Assembly: GCA_002423425.1 (NCBI GenBank)
Contig: DIWC01000053.1
Coordinates: 14,891 to 65,351 of the forward strand
Direction: 5' to 3'
DNA: 50,461 nt
Origin: Peptococcaceae bacterium UBA6116
GTDB lineage: Bacteria; Bacillota; Desulfitobacteriia; Desulfitobacteriales; Syntrophobotulaceae
A model generated the notes under the pieces. The model was not told the origin of the DNA, did not search any database, and was given only the letters and a program-made list of their open reading frames with translations. Of the stretch, positions 15,588 through 22,013 are shown piece after piece. The translations under genes were made by a program, and so were the position numbers. Position 1 is the stretch's first letter, and every line of letters starts with the position of its first letter.

Positions 15588-16832
15588 ATGAGTGAAAATT
15601 GTGATCAGACTTGTAATACCTGCAGCGATGAATGTGCTGACAGAAAAGAGCAAACAGATTTTTCTGAGAAACTGCATGAACTAAGCAGTGTTAAAAAGGT
15701 AATTGGTATTATAAGCGGCAAGGGCGGCGTCGGCAAGTCACTGGTAACTTCAATGCTGGCAGTGACCATGAATCGGAGGGGATACAAGACAGCCATACTT
15801 GATGCGGACATAACGGGCCCGTCCATTCCTAAAGCCTTTGGCATTACGCAGAAGCCTGATGCCAGCGAACTTGGCTTGTTTCCCTCCAAGAGCAAAACAG
15901 GTATACAAATTATGTCTATTAATTTGCTGCTCGAAAATGAAACAGATCCGGTTATTTGGCGAGGTCCAATTCTTTCCGGTGTAGTTAAACAGTTCTGGTC
16001 GGAAGTTATCTGGGGTGACGTTGACTTCATGTTTATTGATATGCCGCCTGGTACGGGTGATGTACCGCTTACCGTATTCCAATCCATCAAGATGGATGGC
16101 GTTATTATCGTGACGTCGCCTCAGGAACTGGTTTCTATGATTGTTTCCAAGGCTGTTAAAATGGCCAAAACGATGAAGATACCCATTTTGGGATTAGTAG
16201 AAAACATGTCCTATTTCAAATGTCCGGAATGCGACAAAGAATATAAAATATTCGGAGAAAGCTCTATCAAAAAAATAGCTGAACAGCATCAATTAAAAGT
16301 TCTTGCCACACTGCCGATCAATCCGAAAATAGCTGCAGCCTGTGATAAAGGGATGATTGAGCTCTATGATGGTAATTGGTTTGACGGCGCAGCGGAAATA
16401 CTGGAAGATTTAGGCGTGGATACAGCTGATATAGCTTATAAATTGGATAATATAGGAGGAACACAAAAAATGAAAATTGCAGTAGCGAGCGAAGGAAATA
16501 TGGTTACCGAGCATTTTGGACATTGTGAGGGTTTCATCATTTTTGAGACAGAAAACGAGCAAATCATCAAAAGCGAAACCATACCCAACCCCGGACACAG
16601 GCCCGGATTTTTACCGGACTTTTTAAACGATATGGGAGTAAAGGTGATAATTTCAGGCGGTATGGGTGGCGGAGCCATCGATATATTCAATGAAAAAGGC
16701 ATCGAAGTAATAACAGGTTCCACAGGCGAAGCCAAAACAGCCGTAGAGCAATATCTGCAGGGTAAACTTAAATCTACAGGGTCTGTTTGCCATGACCACC
16801 AGCATCATGACGAGTGCGGCGGGCATGAATGA
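15588..16832 (+). CDS. Mrp/NBP35 ATPase fused to a C-terminal NifX domain
   Basis: The 414-residue protein has an N-terminal Cys cluster CDQTCNTCSDEC like that of NBP35, an Mrp/ApbC Fe-S carrier ATPase (ISGKGGVGKSLVTSML, DADITGPSIPKAFG, FIDMPPGTGDVPLT, and YFKCPECDKEY, the CxxC for a bridging cluster) to about residue 290, then a complete NifX-like domain from residue 295 (MKIAVASEGNMVTEHFGHCEG) and a His/Cys tail HDHQHHDECGGH. The junction holds an intact ribosome site and ATG. It is the fifth gene of the DUF134-NifX-MinD-MinD operon. Confidence 0.92.
   Translation: MSENCDQTCNTCSDECADRKEQTDFSEKLHELSSVKKVIGIISGKGGVGKSLVTSMLAVTMNRRGYKTAILDADITGPSIPKAFGITQKPDASELGLFPSKSKTGIQIMSINLLLENETDPVIWRGPILSGVVKQFWSEVIWGDVDFMFIDMPPGTGDVPLTVFQSIKMDGVIIVTSPQELVSMIVSKAVKMAKTMKIPILGLVENMSYFKCPECDKEYKIFGESSIKKIAEQHQLKVLATLPINPKIAAACDKGMIELYDGNWFDGAAEILEDLGVDTADIAYKLDNIGGTQKMKIAVASEGNMVTEHFGHCEGFIIFETENEQIIKSETIPNPGHRPGFLPDFLNDMGVKVIISGGMGGGAIDIFNEKGIEVITGSTGEAKTAVEQYLQGKLKSTGSVCHDHQHHDECGGHE
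16454..16472 (+). promoter_or_regulatory. Internal ribosome site and start within the Mrp-NifX fusion
   Basis: AGGAGG (16454-16459), ten bases, then an in-frame ATG (16470-16472) that is codon 295 of the fusion. The NifX part could be made separately (120 residues), or this is the scar of a recent gene fusion. Confidence 0.65.
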
Positions 16833-17018
16833 TATGGGAATGGGTGGGGAATTGGTGTAAATTAAAGGATCTAACGACGATGCAGCTAAAAACAAATTAT
16901 GAACGTGCTTGTGATGAACCAGGGAAAATATTCTTCCTATCCAAAAGCCTGTTGTTTATTTCGGTATAACAATGAAACTTGCATAATAAAAGAGTTGATT
17001 TTTGAAAAACACTTTGTT

Positions 17019-17041
17019 ATTATACCCCTATGGGGTATAAT
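17019..17041 (+). promoter_or_regulatory. CsoR/CstR/FrmR-type palindromic operator over a promoter
   Basis: Arms ATTATACCCC and GGGGTATAAT flank TAT, a perfect 23-bp palindrome. TATAAT (17036-17041) inside the right arm is a ready -10, with a weak TTTGTT 17 bases upstream as -35. TACCCC/GGGGTA arms around a short A/T centre are typical of the CsoR family (copper CsoR, persulfide CstR). No CsoR gene is in the window. The downstream gene is the ferredoxin at 17076. Confidence 0.75.
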
Positions 17042-17075
17042 TGTTTTACTCAGTAATTTTAAAGGAGTGTTTAAT

Positions 17076-17264
17076 ATGGCAATTGTTGTTGATAAAAAGC
17101 GGTGTCCGGAAAACCATCCCTGTCCGTCCGTAAGGGTATGTCCTGTGAATGCTTTGATCCAACAAGGATATAAAGCACCGAAAATAGATTCGGAAAGGTG
17201 TATTGAATGTGATAAGTGTGTGAATTATTGTCCGATGGGTGCAATTAAAAATGTGAAGAAATAG
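17076..17264 (+). CDS. Small 4Fe-4S ferredoxin-type protein
   Basis: The 62-residue protein starts at ATG 17076 with AAAGGAG nine bases upstream; an open frame further upstream (to 16899) crosses the operator and is not coding. It has CPENHPCPSVRVCPVNA and CIECDKCVNYCPMGAIKN. The second motif is a normal CxxCxxCxxxCP site. The first, CPENHPCPSVRVCP, has unusual spacing, as in small anaerobe ferredoxins related to rubredoxin-like electron carriers; it may hold one or two clusters. Control by the CsoR-type operator suggests induction by copper, aldehyde or reactive sulfur. Confidence 0.85.
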   Translation: MAIVVDKKRCPENHPCPSVRVCPVNALIQQGYKAPKIDSERCIECDKCVNYCPMGAIKNVKK

Positions 17265-17268
17265 AGTT

Positions 17269-18753
17269 TTATTCACTTTGTTTGGGAAAGATGGGAAACT
17301 CTAAGGTAACTATAGTGCCATGGTCTAATTGGCTTTTCAAATACACCCGGCCATTGAGAAGCTCTACTAAATGCTTGGCAATGGCCAATCCAAGTCCTGT
17401 GCCACCGCTTTTTCGTGATTTGTCGGTTTTATAAAACCGGTCCCAGATAAAGCCGAATTCTTCCTCGGATATACCATAACCTTGGTCTTGGATGATTACT
17501 TTCAAAATATCCTTGGTCTGTAAACTTACGGAAACAACAGTTTTTTCCGGTGAATATTTTATGGCGTTATCGATAAAGATGACGAATAGTTGCCTGAGCC
17601 TGTCATAATCGCTGAGAACAGGCGGCACATCCTGAGAGATATCACGATGTATTTGTATTTCCTTGCTATCGGCGATTGTTTGCATACTCTTGACCACATC
17701 CAAAAGAAGGCTGGGAATGTGAACAGGCTCTAAACTGATTGTTATTTTCCCTGACTGAAGTTTGGAAAGTTCTAAAAGATCATGAACAAGCCGCTCCAAA
17801 CTCCTAGTCTCTGCAAGCATACGCTGGTGGTAACGTTCGATATCTTCCGGGTTTTCAATTGTTCCGTCTGAAAGTGCCTCAAGCGAACCCCTGATCACGG
17901 TAAGCGGCGTCCTGAATTCGTGGGAGACATTGGCGACGAAATCCCTTCTCACCTGTTCCAGCTTATCGATTTTTTCTCCGGCTTCGGAAAGCTCCGAGGC
18001 TAAAAAATCGAGAGAATTTCCCAGCTGACCAATTTCATCCTGGCGTTTTATACCGGTCCGTGCGCTGTAATTGCCGCGGGCCATTTCCAGTGCCGTATTG
18101 TTCATCGCTTTCAGCGGATGGGTGAAAAGAAACGAATAAAAAATTCCCAATCCGATGGCAATGATAAGAGCAACCAAAAGACTGATCAGAAGGATACGTG
18201 TTGTCTTATTCAGCACATCCGTAATTCCGGTCACCGGAGTGTGTAAAAGAACGGAACCTATTACCTTATTGTCGGTGCCGACAATGGGGACACCAACGGT
18301 TAACGTTGCTTCGTCATACACGCTGCTGAAGCTTTTGCTTATAGATTCTTTACCAGACAGGACATCATTAATGACATCTTCCGCTTCTTGAGGCAGCGGA
18401 CCTGAATAGAACGTATGGCTTTGGCTCATTCCCGCCCCCATCCCCATACCCTTGCTCACTCCGTTAAAAATCAGAGGATTGTCTTGCTTATCCATGATCC
18501 ATACGTTGGCTTCAGCCATGGTATCCAAAAAACGCATAAACCCGCCAATACCCCGCATTTGACCGTTGCTTTCCAGGTTTGCGGAAACAACTTCGGAGAT
18601 GCTTCGCGCTCTTTCCAACATGGTTTGTTGGCGGCTGTCCAATTCATATTGACGGAAAACCTGAATAAAAATCAGCCCCAGTGTGAGCATGGAGATTAGG
18701 ACGATCAAAACAAACCCGGAAGTTAATTTGAAGGCGATATTTCTTTTAAACAT
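17269..18753 (-). CDS. Membrane sensor histidine kinase (OmpR/PhoR class)
   Basis: The 494-residue kinase has TM1 at about 9-31, an outside sensor region of some 150 residues, TM2 at about 187-210, HAMP at 210-265, HisKA with phospho-acceptor His278 in VSHEFRTPLTVIRG, and HATPase_c with N box FIDNAIKYSP, G1 DQGYGIS, and G2 GTGLGLAI. All catalytic motifs are intact. A Met/Gly-rich stretch KGMGMGAGM in the sensor may bind soft metals (inference). Its start overlaps the wreck of its response regulator at 18746-18905, so the kinase lacks its natural partner. It converges on the ferredoxin gene with only four bases between stops. Confidence 0.94.
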   Translation of the reverse strand: MFKRNIAFKLTSGFVLIVLISMLTLGLIFIQVFRQYELDSRQQTMLERARSISEVVSANLESNGQMRGIGGFMRFLDTMAEANVWIMDKQDNPLIFNGVSKGMGMGAGMSQSHTFYSGPLPQEAEDVINDVLSGKESISKSFSSVYDEATLTVGVPIVGTDNKVIGSVLLHTPVTGITDVLNKTTRILLISLLVALIIAIGLGIFYSFLFTHPLKAMNNTALEMARGNYSARTGIKRQDEIGQLGNSLDFLASELSEAGEKIDKLEQVRRDFVANVSHEFRTPLTVIRGSLEALSDGTIENPEDIERYHQRMLAETRSLERLVHDLLELSKLQSGKITISLEPVHIPSLLLDVVKSMQTIADSKEIQIHRDISQDVPPVLSDYDRLRQLFVIFIDNAIKYSPEKTVVSVSLQTKDILKVIIQDQGYGISEEEFGFIWDRFYKTDKSRKSGGTGLGLAIAKHLVELLNGRVYLKSQLDHGTIVTLEFPIFPKQSE

Positions 18754-18905
18754 GCTTCACCTCAAATTTATAGCCCACACCCCAGATGGCGGGGATATCA
18801 ATAGATGGCGGGGATATCAATTTTGGCCCGGAGCCTTTTGATAGGGGTATCGGCCGTACGGGCAATTACTTCACCGTCATCAGCAATTAAAATATGCCTG
18901 TTCAA
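18746..18905 (-). pseudogene. OmpR-family response regulator remnant (internal deletion plus 19-bp duplication)
   Basis: On the minus strand a good site GGAGGG and a TTG start (18905) open NRHILIADDGEVIARTADTP, the first strand of a receiver domain joined almost directly to the last part of a winged helix (IKRLRAKIDIPAI). A tandem 19-bp duplication then shifts the frame to a stop; in the restored frame the family ending WGVGYKFEVKHV follows and overlaps the kinase start. The phospho-acceptor Asp and most of both domains are missing. Confidence 0.85.
18784..18821. repeat. Perfect 19-bp tandem duplication
   Basis: AGATGGCGGGGATATCAAT occurs twice head to tail (18784-18802 and 18803-18821). Nineteen is not a multiple of three, so it breaks the frame of the response-regulator remnant. 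Confidence 0.97.
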
Positions 18906-19112
18906 ATCAGAATCCCTCCAGCCTAATCAATAAAAGAGGAATATTTTTTTTAATTATAGCATTTTAATATAGAAAATTTGTGACAAATCTATGACGAATC
19001 ATTAAGTGATGCTGCAAAATCACTGCACTATTTATGGGAATTTAGTTTTTCCATAAAGTTCCCTATTATGCCAGGCTGTTCTTAATAGAGAAAACATTAA
19101 TATTTCTGTTAT

Positions 19113-19146
19113 AACCGGTTGGGTTGGATTCTCTAACCGGTTTTTT
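19113..19146 (+). terminator. Hairpin with T run in the 18906-19256 intergenic region
   Basis: AACCGGTT (19113-19120) pairs with AACCGGTT (19135-19142) and a T run follows. It resembles a plus-strand terminator but no plus-strand gene lies just upstream, so it may be a leader attenuator or a relic. The rest of 18906-19112 is AT-rich; an 11-base-period repeat (TGACAAAT 18981-18988, TGACGAAT 18992-18999) could be an OmpR-type binding site for the lost regulator. Confidence 0.5.
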
Positions 19147-19150
19147 GATA

Positions 19151-19179
19151 TTGACAGAAGCTTAAAAACCACCTACAAT
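19151..19179 (+). promoter_or_regulatory. Sigma-A promoter before the DUF6530-like gene
   Basis: TTGACA (19151-19156), 17 bases, TACAAT (19174-19179). Transcription would begin just inside the 8-bp tandem repeat that follows. Confidence 0.75.
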
Positions 19180-19182
19180 TTA

Positions 19183-19231
19183 TTTAGTAATTTACTAGAT
19201 TACTAGATTACTAAATTACTAAATTACTAAA
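19183..19231 (+). repeat. Five 8-bp tandem repeats with an inverted copy, over a transcription start
   Basis: TTACTAGA occurs twice and TTACTAAA three times, head to tail, from 19192 to 19231. TTTAGTAA (19183-19190), the reverse complement of the unit, precedes them. The array covers the likely transcription start and 5' leader. It may be a multi-site operator or a slippage-prone tract. Confidence 0.9.
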
Positions 19232-19256
19232 TTATTTGATCATTGGAGGATTATTC

Positions 19257-19736
19257 ATGAAAATACCAACTGCTTTAAAACACAAACCCGTTATCGTTTG
19301 TGAGAACTACGAGAATGTTGACGGCAGGTATGCCTACAAGACAGATACTAAGGGCCTTTCTTTGGGATTGGCTCAATGGAATGACCGGGGTAAGGTAGAT
19401 ATTTCTGCAAAAGTATGGCGGTATACGGGAGAAAAGTGGTCAAGACAATCTGAAGAACTGCCTCTTCACCGCGTACTTGACCTCGCGATTCTTATCAGCA
19501 GAGCAAAGCTTCATTTCCGGGAGGCCTACCGCTATGAAAAGCTATACAATCCTGAAAACCCTGTTATAGATAGGGTTGGTCTTCAAGGCGACGCCATGAC
19601 AGTGGCGGTATGTACAGATAATGATAAAATCAATGAAGATATTAAGTTATTCAGCCAAGTACTTATAAGTGACGACGAGCTTATTAGTGAACGGCTTCGT
19701 ACCTTATCCGGAATTCTGAAGGAGATGGGGTATTAG
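19257..19736 (+). CDS. Conserved hypothetical protein (DUF6530-like)
   Basis: A 159-residue soluble protein; start ATG 19257 behind GGAGGA (the TTG at 19236 precedes that site). It reads MKIPTALKHKPVIVCENYEN, then LSLGLAQWNDRGKVDISAKV, and LPLHRVLDLAILISRAKLHF. No signal peptide, membrane segment or catalytic motif was seen. It looks like the small clostridial family I know as DUF6530; the assignment is from memory of pattern only. The array of 8-bp repeats directly before it suggests tight regulation. Confidence 0.7.
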   Translation: MKIPTALKHKPVIVCENYENVDGRYAYKTDTKGLSLGLAQWNDRGKVDISAKVWRYTGEKWSRQSEELPLHRVLDLAILISRAKLHFREAYRYEKLYNPENPVIDRVGLQGDAMTVAVCTDNDKINEDIKLFSQVLISDDELISERLRTLSGILKEMGY

Positions 19737-19987
19737 ATGACAGAATCATTGACGCCTGGCATACCTTCGGAGATTATTTTATATTAAGAAGGCTGCTGAT
19801 TGATTATAAGCTGCTTGAACGGACACCAAATGGCGCTGAATATTGGGTTGTCAAGATGCTCCCATTTAATCAAAGCCAAGGGCAGCGGGGAAAAAACAAT
19901 ATAGGTTCTGAGAAGCCAACGCTGATTCTATTTTCTTCTGAGGAGAGAATAAGTTTTTACCAGAAACAACTCTCCAAAATAATATAA
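19730..19987 (+). pseudogene. DUF2087-type protein remnant
   Basis: In the frame +1 to the previous gene, 85 codons read DDRIIDAWHTFGDYFILRR, LLIDYKLLERTPNGAEYWVV and a degenerate tail to a stop at 19985. The segment matches the DUF2087 C-terminal pattern (RRYLVDYGFLERTPDGSxYW as I recall the family). No start codon or N-terminal part is left. Confidence 0.6.
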
Positions 19988-20016
19988 GAAAGATGCAATA
20001 AGTTATCTTTCATCTG
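19988..20016. terminator. Possible weak terminator between convergent genes
   Basis: GAAAGAT (19988-19994) pairs with ATCTTTC (20005-20011) around a ten-base loop. A T-rich stretch follows on the plus strand. The stem is short. Confidence 0.3.
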
Positions 20017-20035
20017 GTTTTTGAAATATACTCGC

Positions 20036-21268
20036 TTATATTTTTGTTATTTTATGCCTTACTACTAATAAATAAACAATCATAGACAAAACAATTAAAA
20101 CCGGAGAGAACAGATATAAATAGACAAATCCAATATTTTGGGAGATTAATCCCCATATAATAGTACCTAAAGCTAAACCGATATCGTTTGCTGCGAGAAA
20201 CGTGGCGTTTGCTGCTCCTCTTCTTTCAGGAGGTGCAAAATCAATCACTAACGCATTTAAAACCGGATGAATACAACCATAACCAAAGCCATATAATGCT
20301 CCTGCTATTAAGAACATTTGCAGTGAAGCAGCCTCGGATAATATTAATAATGCTATTAATAAAAATACCAATCCCGTTAAAATAACTTTTGTAGGTCCAA
20401 TGCGATCTGCTATTTGGCCTGCAGTTGGCCTGGTAAATAATAAAGCCAATGCATACATAACAAAAAAAAGGCCAATGTTTTTCAAACCTAAAGAGACTGC
20501 GTAGAGAGGAACAAAAGTAACAATTGAAGAGTAAGTAATTGCCACCAGGAAAAAAATAGATGAAGGTGGAATAGCTGTTTTTTCATAAATTAGAGGTTTG
20601 TTGTTAATTTTCTTTATTTTATCAGTGTTTGAAAATGCATTCATGTTTTTTTCCGGGCTTGCTTTATCATCATATTTTAGAAATAGTCCTAAAAAGAATG
20701 TCAAAATTATTAACAAAGCCGTTGCAGCATAGAGTATTGTATAATTGTAATATTCTACAATATATAATCCAAGTGCCGGACCTATGGCCATAGCAATAGA
20801 AAGTGATATGCCAAAATAACCGATTCCTTCAAATCTTCTGCTAGGCGGAATTAAATCTGAGGCTATCGTATTGGTAGCTGTACTAAGCGCGCTCCACCCT
20901 ATACTTTGAAGTATTCTCAGTATAAAAAGAATCAAAATATAAGGAAATATGCTATAACCAATGATAACTAATAATAATACGATATTTCCAATATGCAGTA
21001 TTGTTTTTCTCCCTTTATGATCGAGCAGGTTGCCAAACAACGGGCGTACAAGAAAACCTGTAAAACTGAATACTCCAGTAATAACTCCTGCCATAAATCT
21101 ACTGCCGCCTACATGTAGTACAAATAACGGGATAGTAGCCATTATAATATAGGTTGAAGTATAAGCGAGAAAATTTATAATTACGGTTATAATAAAAGGT
21201 TTGGTCCATAATTCCTTGCGACCTAATAATTGATCTTTCAACATCATGCCTCCTATACTCTGTCTCAT
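20036..21268 (-). CDS. Major facilitator superfamily transporter
   Basis: The 410-residue protein has about twelve membrane segments in two halves joined by a charged loop near residue 205-225. MFS motifs: GVFSFTGFLVRPLFGNLLDHKGRK (cited as LVRPLFGNLLDHKGRK) after TM2, and RPTAGQIADRIGPTKV in the second half. It looks like a drug-efflux-type H+ antiporter (YwoG/YttB-like); the substrate is unknown. The start at 21268 has AAAGGAG nine bases upstream. It is divergent from the TetR gene, and a palindrome lies between them. Confidence 0.9.
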   Translation of the reverse strand: MRQSIGGMMLKDQLLGRKELWTKPFIITVIINFLAYTSTYIIMATIPLFVLHVGGSRFMAGVITGVFSFTGFLVRPLFGNLLDHKGRKTILHIGNIVLLLVIIGYSIFPYILILFILRILQSIGWSALSTATNTIASDLIPPSRRFEGIGYFGISLSIAMAIGPALGLYIVEYYNYTILYAATALLIILTFFLGLFLKYDDKASPEKNMNAFSNTDKIKKINNKPLIYEKTAIPPSSIFFLVAITYSSIVTFVPLYAVSLGLKNIGLFFVMYALALLFTRPTAGQIADRIGPTKVILTGLVFLLIALLILSEAASLQMFLIAGALYGFGYGCIHPVLNALVIDFAPPERRGAANATFLAANDIGLALGTIIWGLISQNIGFVYLYLFSPVLIVLSMIVYLLVVRHKITKI

Positions 21269-21362
21269 AATATTAAGCTCCTTTTTAACTAAAAATTCAA
21301 GGTTGGACGTTTGTTACACTTTAAATAAATATTGTTTTTCCTTTATTTTTTCTTTCAATTAT

Positions 21363-21416
21363 TGACAAATTTCTCGTATAATTATATAATTCTTGAAACT
21401 ACCTTACGTTAGGTAG
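21363..21416 (+). promoter_or_regulatory. Promoter and palindromic operator of the tetR-ehr unit
   Basis: TTGACA (21363-21368), 16 bases, TATAAT (21385-21390). Just downstream CTACCT (21399-21404) and AGGTAG (21411-21416) flank TACGTT; 16 of 18 bases fit a perfect palindrome. The place and size fit a TetR-family operator, implying autoregulation. Confidence 0.7.
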
Positions 21417-21435
21417 GTTCGTTGGTAAGAAAGGT

Positions 21436-21990
21436 ATGTCAATGGAAACGAAGAAGAAACTTATGGATTCCGCGTTTAGATTGTTTGCCGATAAAGGGAA
21501 TGAATTTTCTTTATCTGAAGTGGCAAGTGAAGTTGGCATCCAAAAAGCCTCCATTTATGCCCATTTTATTAGTAAAGAAGAATTATTATATGAAGTTATT
21601 AATCAAGAAATCAATCAATATTTTTTAGAGATAAACGAAAATTGTCGGGATTTACAAAGTATGTTCTTTATGATTTTAGATTACTATGGTAGGTCTCAAA
21701 CAAAATTATTCTTTTGGAAAAGGCTGCTGCTGTTTCCTCCCAAAATATTTGAAGAAACATTGAACGCTAAAATTCACATCCTATCCGGACAGCGGTATGA
21801 AATAGTGAAAGATATCATTATTTCTAATATGAAGGACGGAAAAATACGCCGGCAAGATCCTGATTCAGTTGCAATATCCTATTTTGCAATGATCCATGGG
21901 ATCTTATCAAGCATTATTATTTATCAGCCGGAAAATGTAACCATCCATTTTGGAGAAATATGGGACGATTTTTGGAAGGGTATCAATTAA
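21436..21990 (+). CDS. TetR-family transcriptional regulator
   Basis: The 184-residue protein opens with a TetR HTH: KKLMDSAFRLFADKGNEFSLSEVASEVGIQKASIYAHF, cited as DSAFRLFADKG and GIQKASIYAHFISKEEL. The C-terminal half (FFWKRLLLFPP, YFAMIHGILSSIIIY) is the variable ligand domain. Start ATG 21436 has a modest AAAGG site. Only 23 bases separate it from the first complex gene, in the same direction, so it probably heads that operon; the divergent MFS gene may also be its target. Confidence 0.9.
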   Translation: MSMETKKKLMDSAFRLFADKGNEFSLSEVASEVGIQKASIYAHFISKEELLYEVINQEINQYFLEINENCRDLQSMFFMILDYYGRSQTKLFFWKRLLLFPPKIFEETLNAKIHILSGQRYEIVKDIIISNMKDGKIRRQDPDSVAISYFAMIHGILSSIIIYQPENVTIHFGEIWDDFWKGIN

Positions 21991-22013
21991 AATTTCTGGA
22001 GGTCTAGTAATTA

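Noticed and set aside
13495..16832. Calling the NifX/MinD genes a nitrogen-fixation cluster
   Set aside because: No nifHDK, nifEN or nifB is visible; the NifX domain alone is widespread in non-fixers.
16899..17075. Upstream extension of the ferredoxin frame
   Set aside because: It runs through the CsoR-type palindrome and promoter; AAAGGAG marks ATG 17076 as the start.
19192..19231. 8-bp tandem array as a CRISPR or iteron origin
   Set aside because: Units are too short and lack spacers for CRISPR; no replication gene is near, and it lies in a promoter leader.
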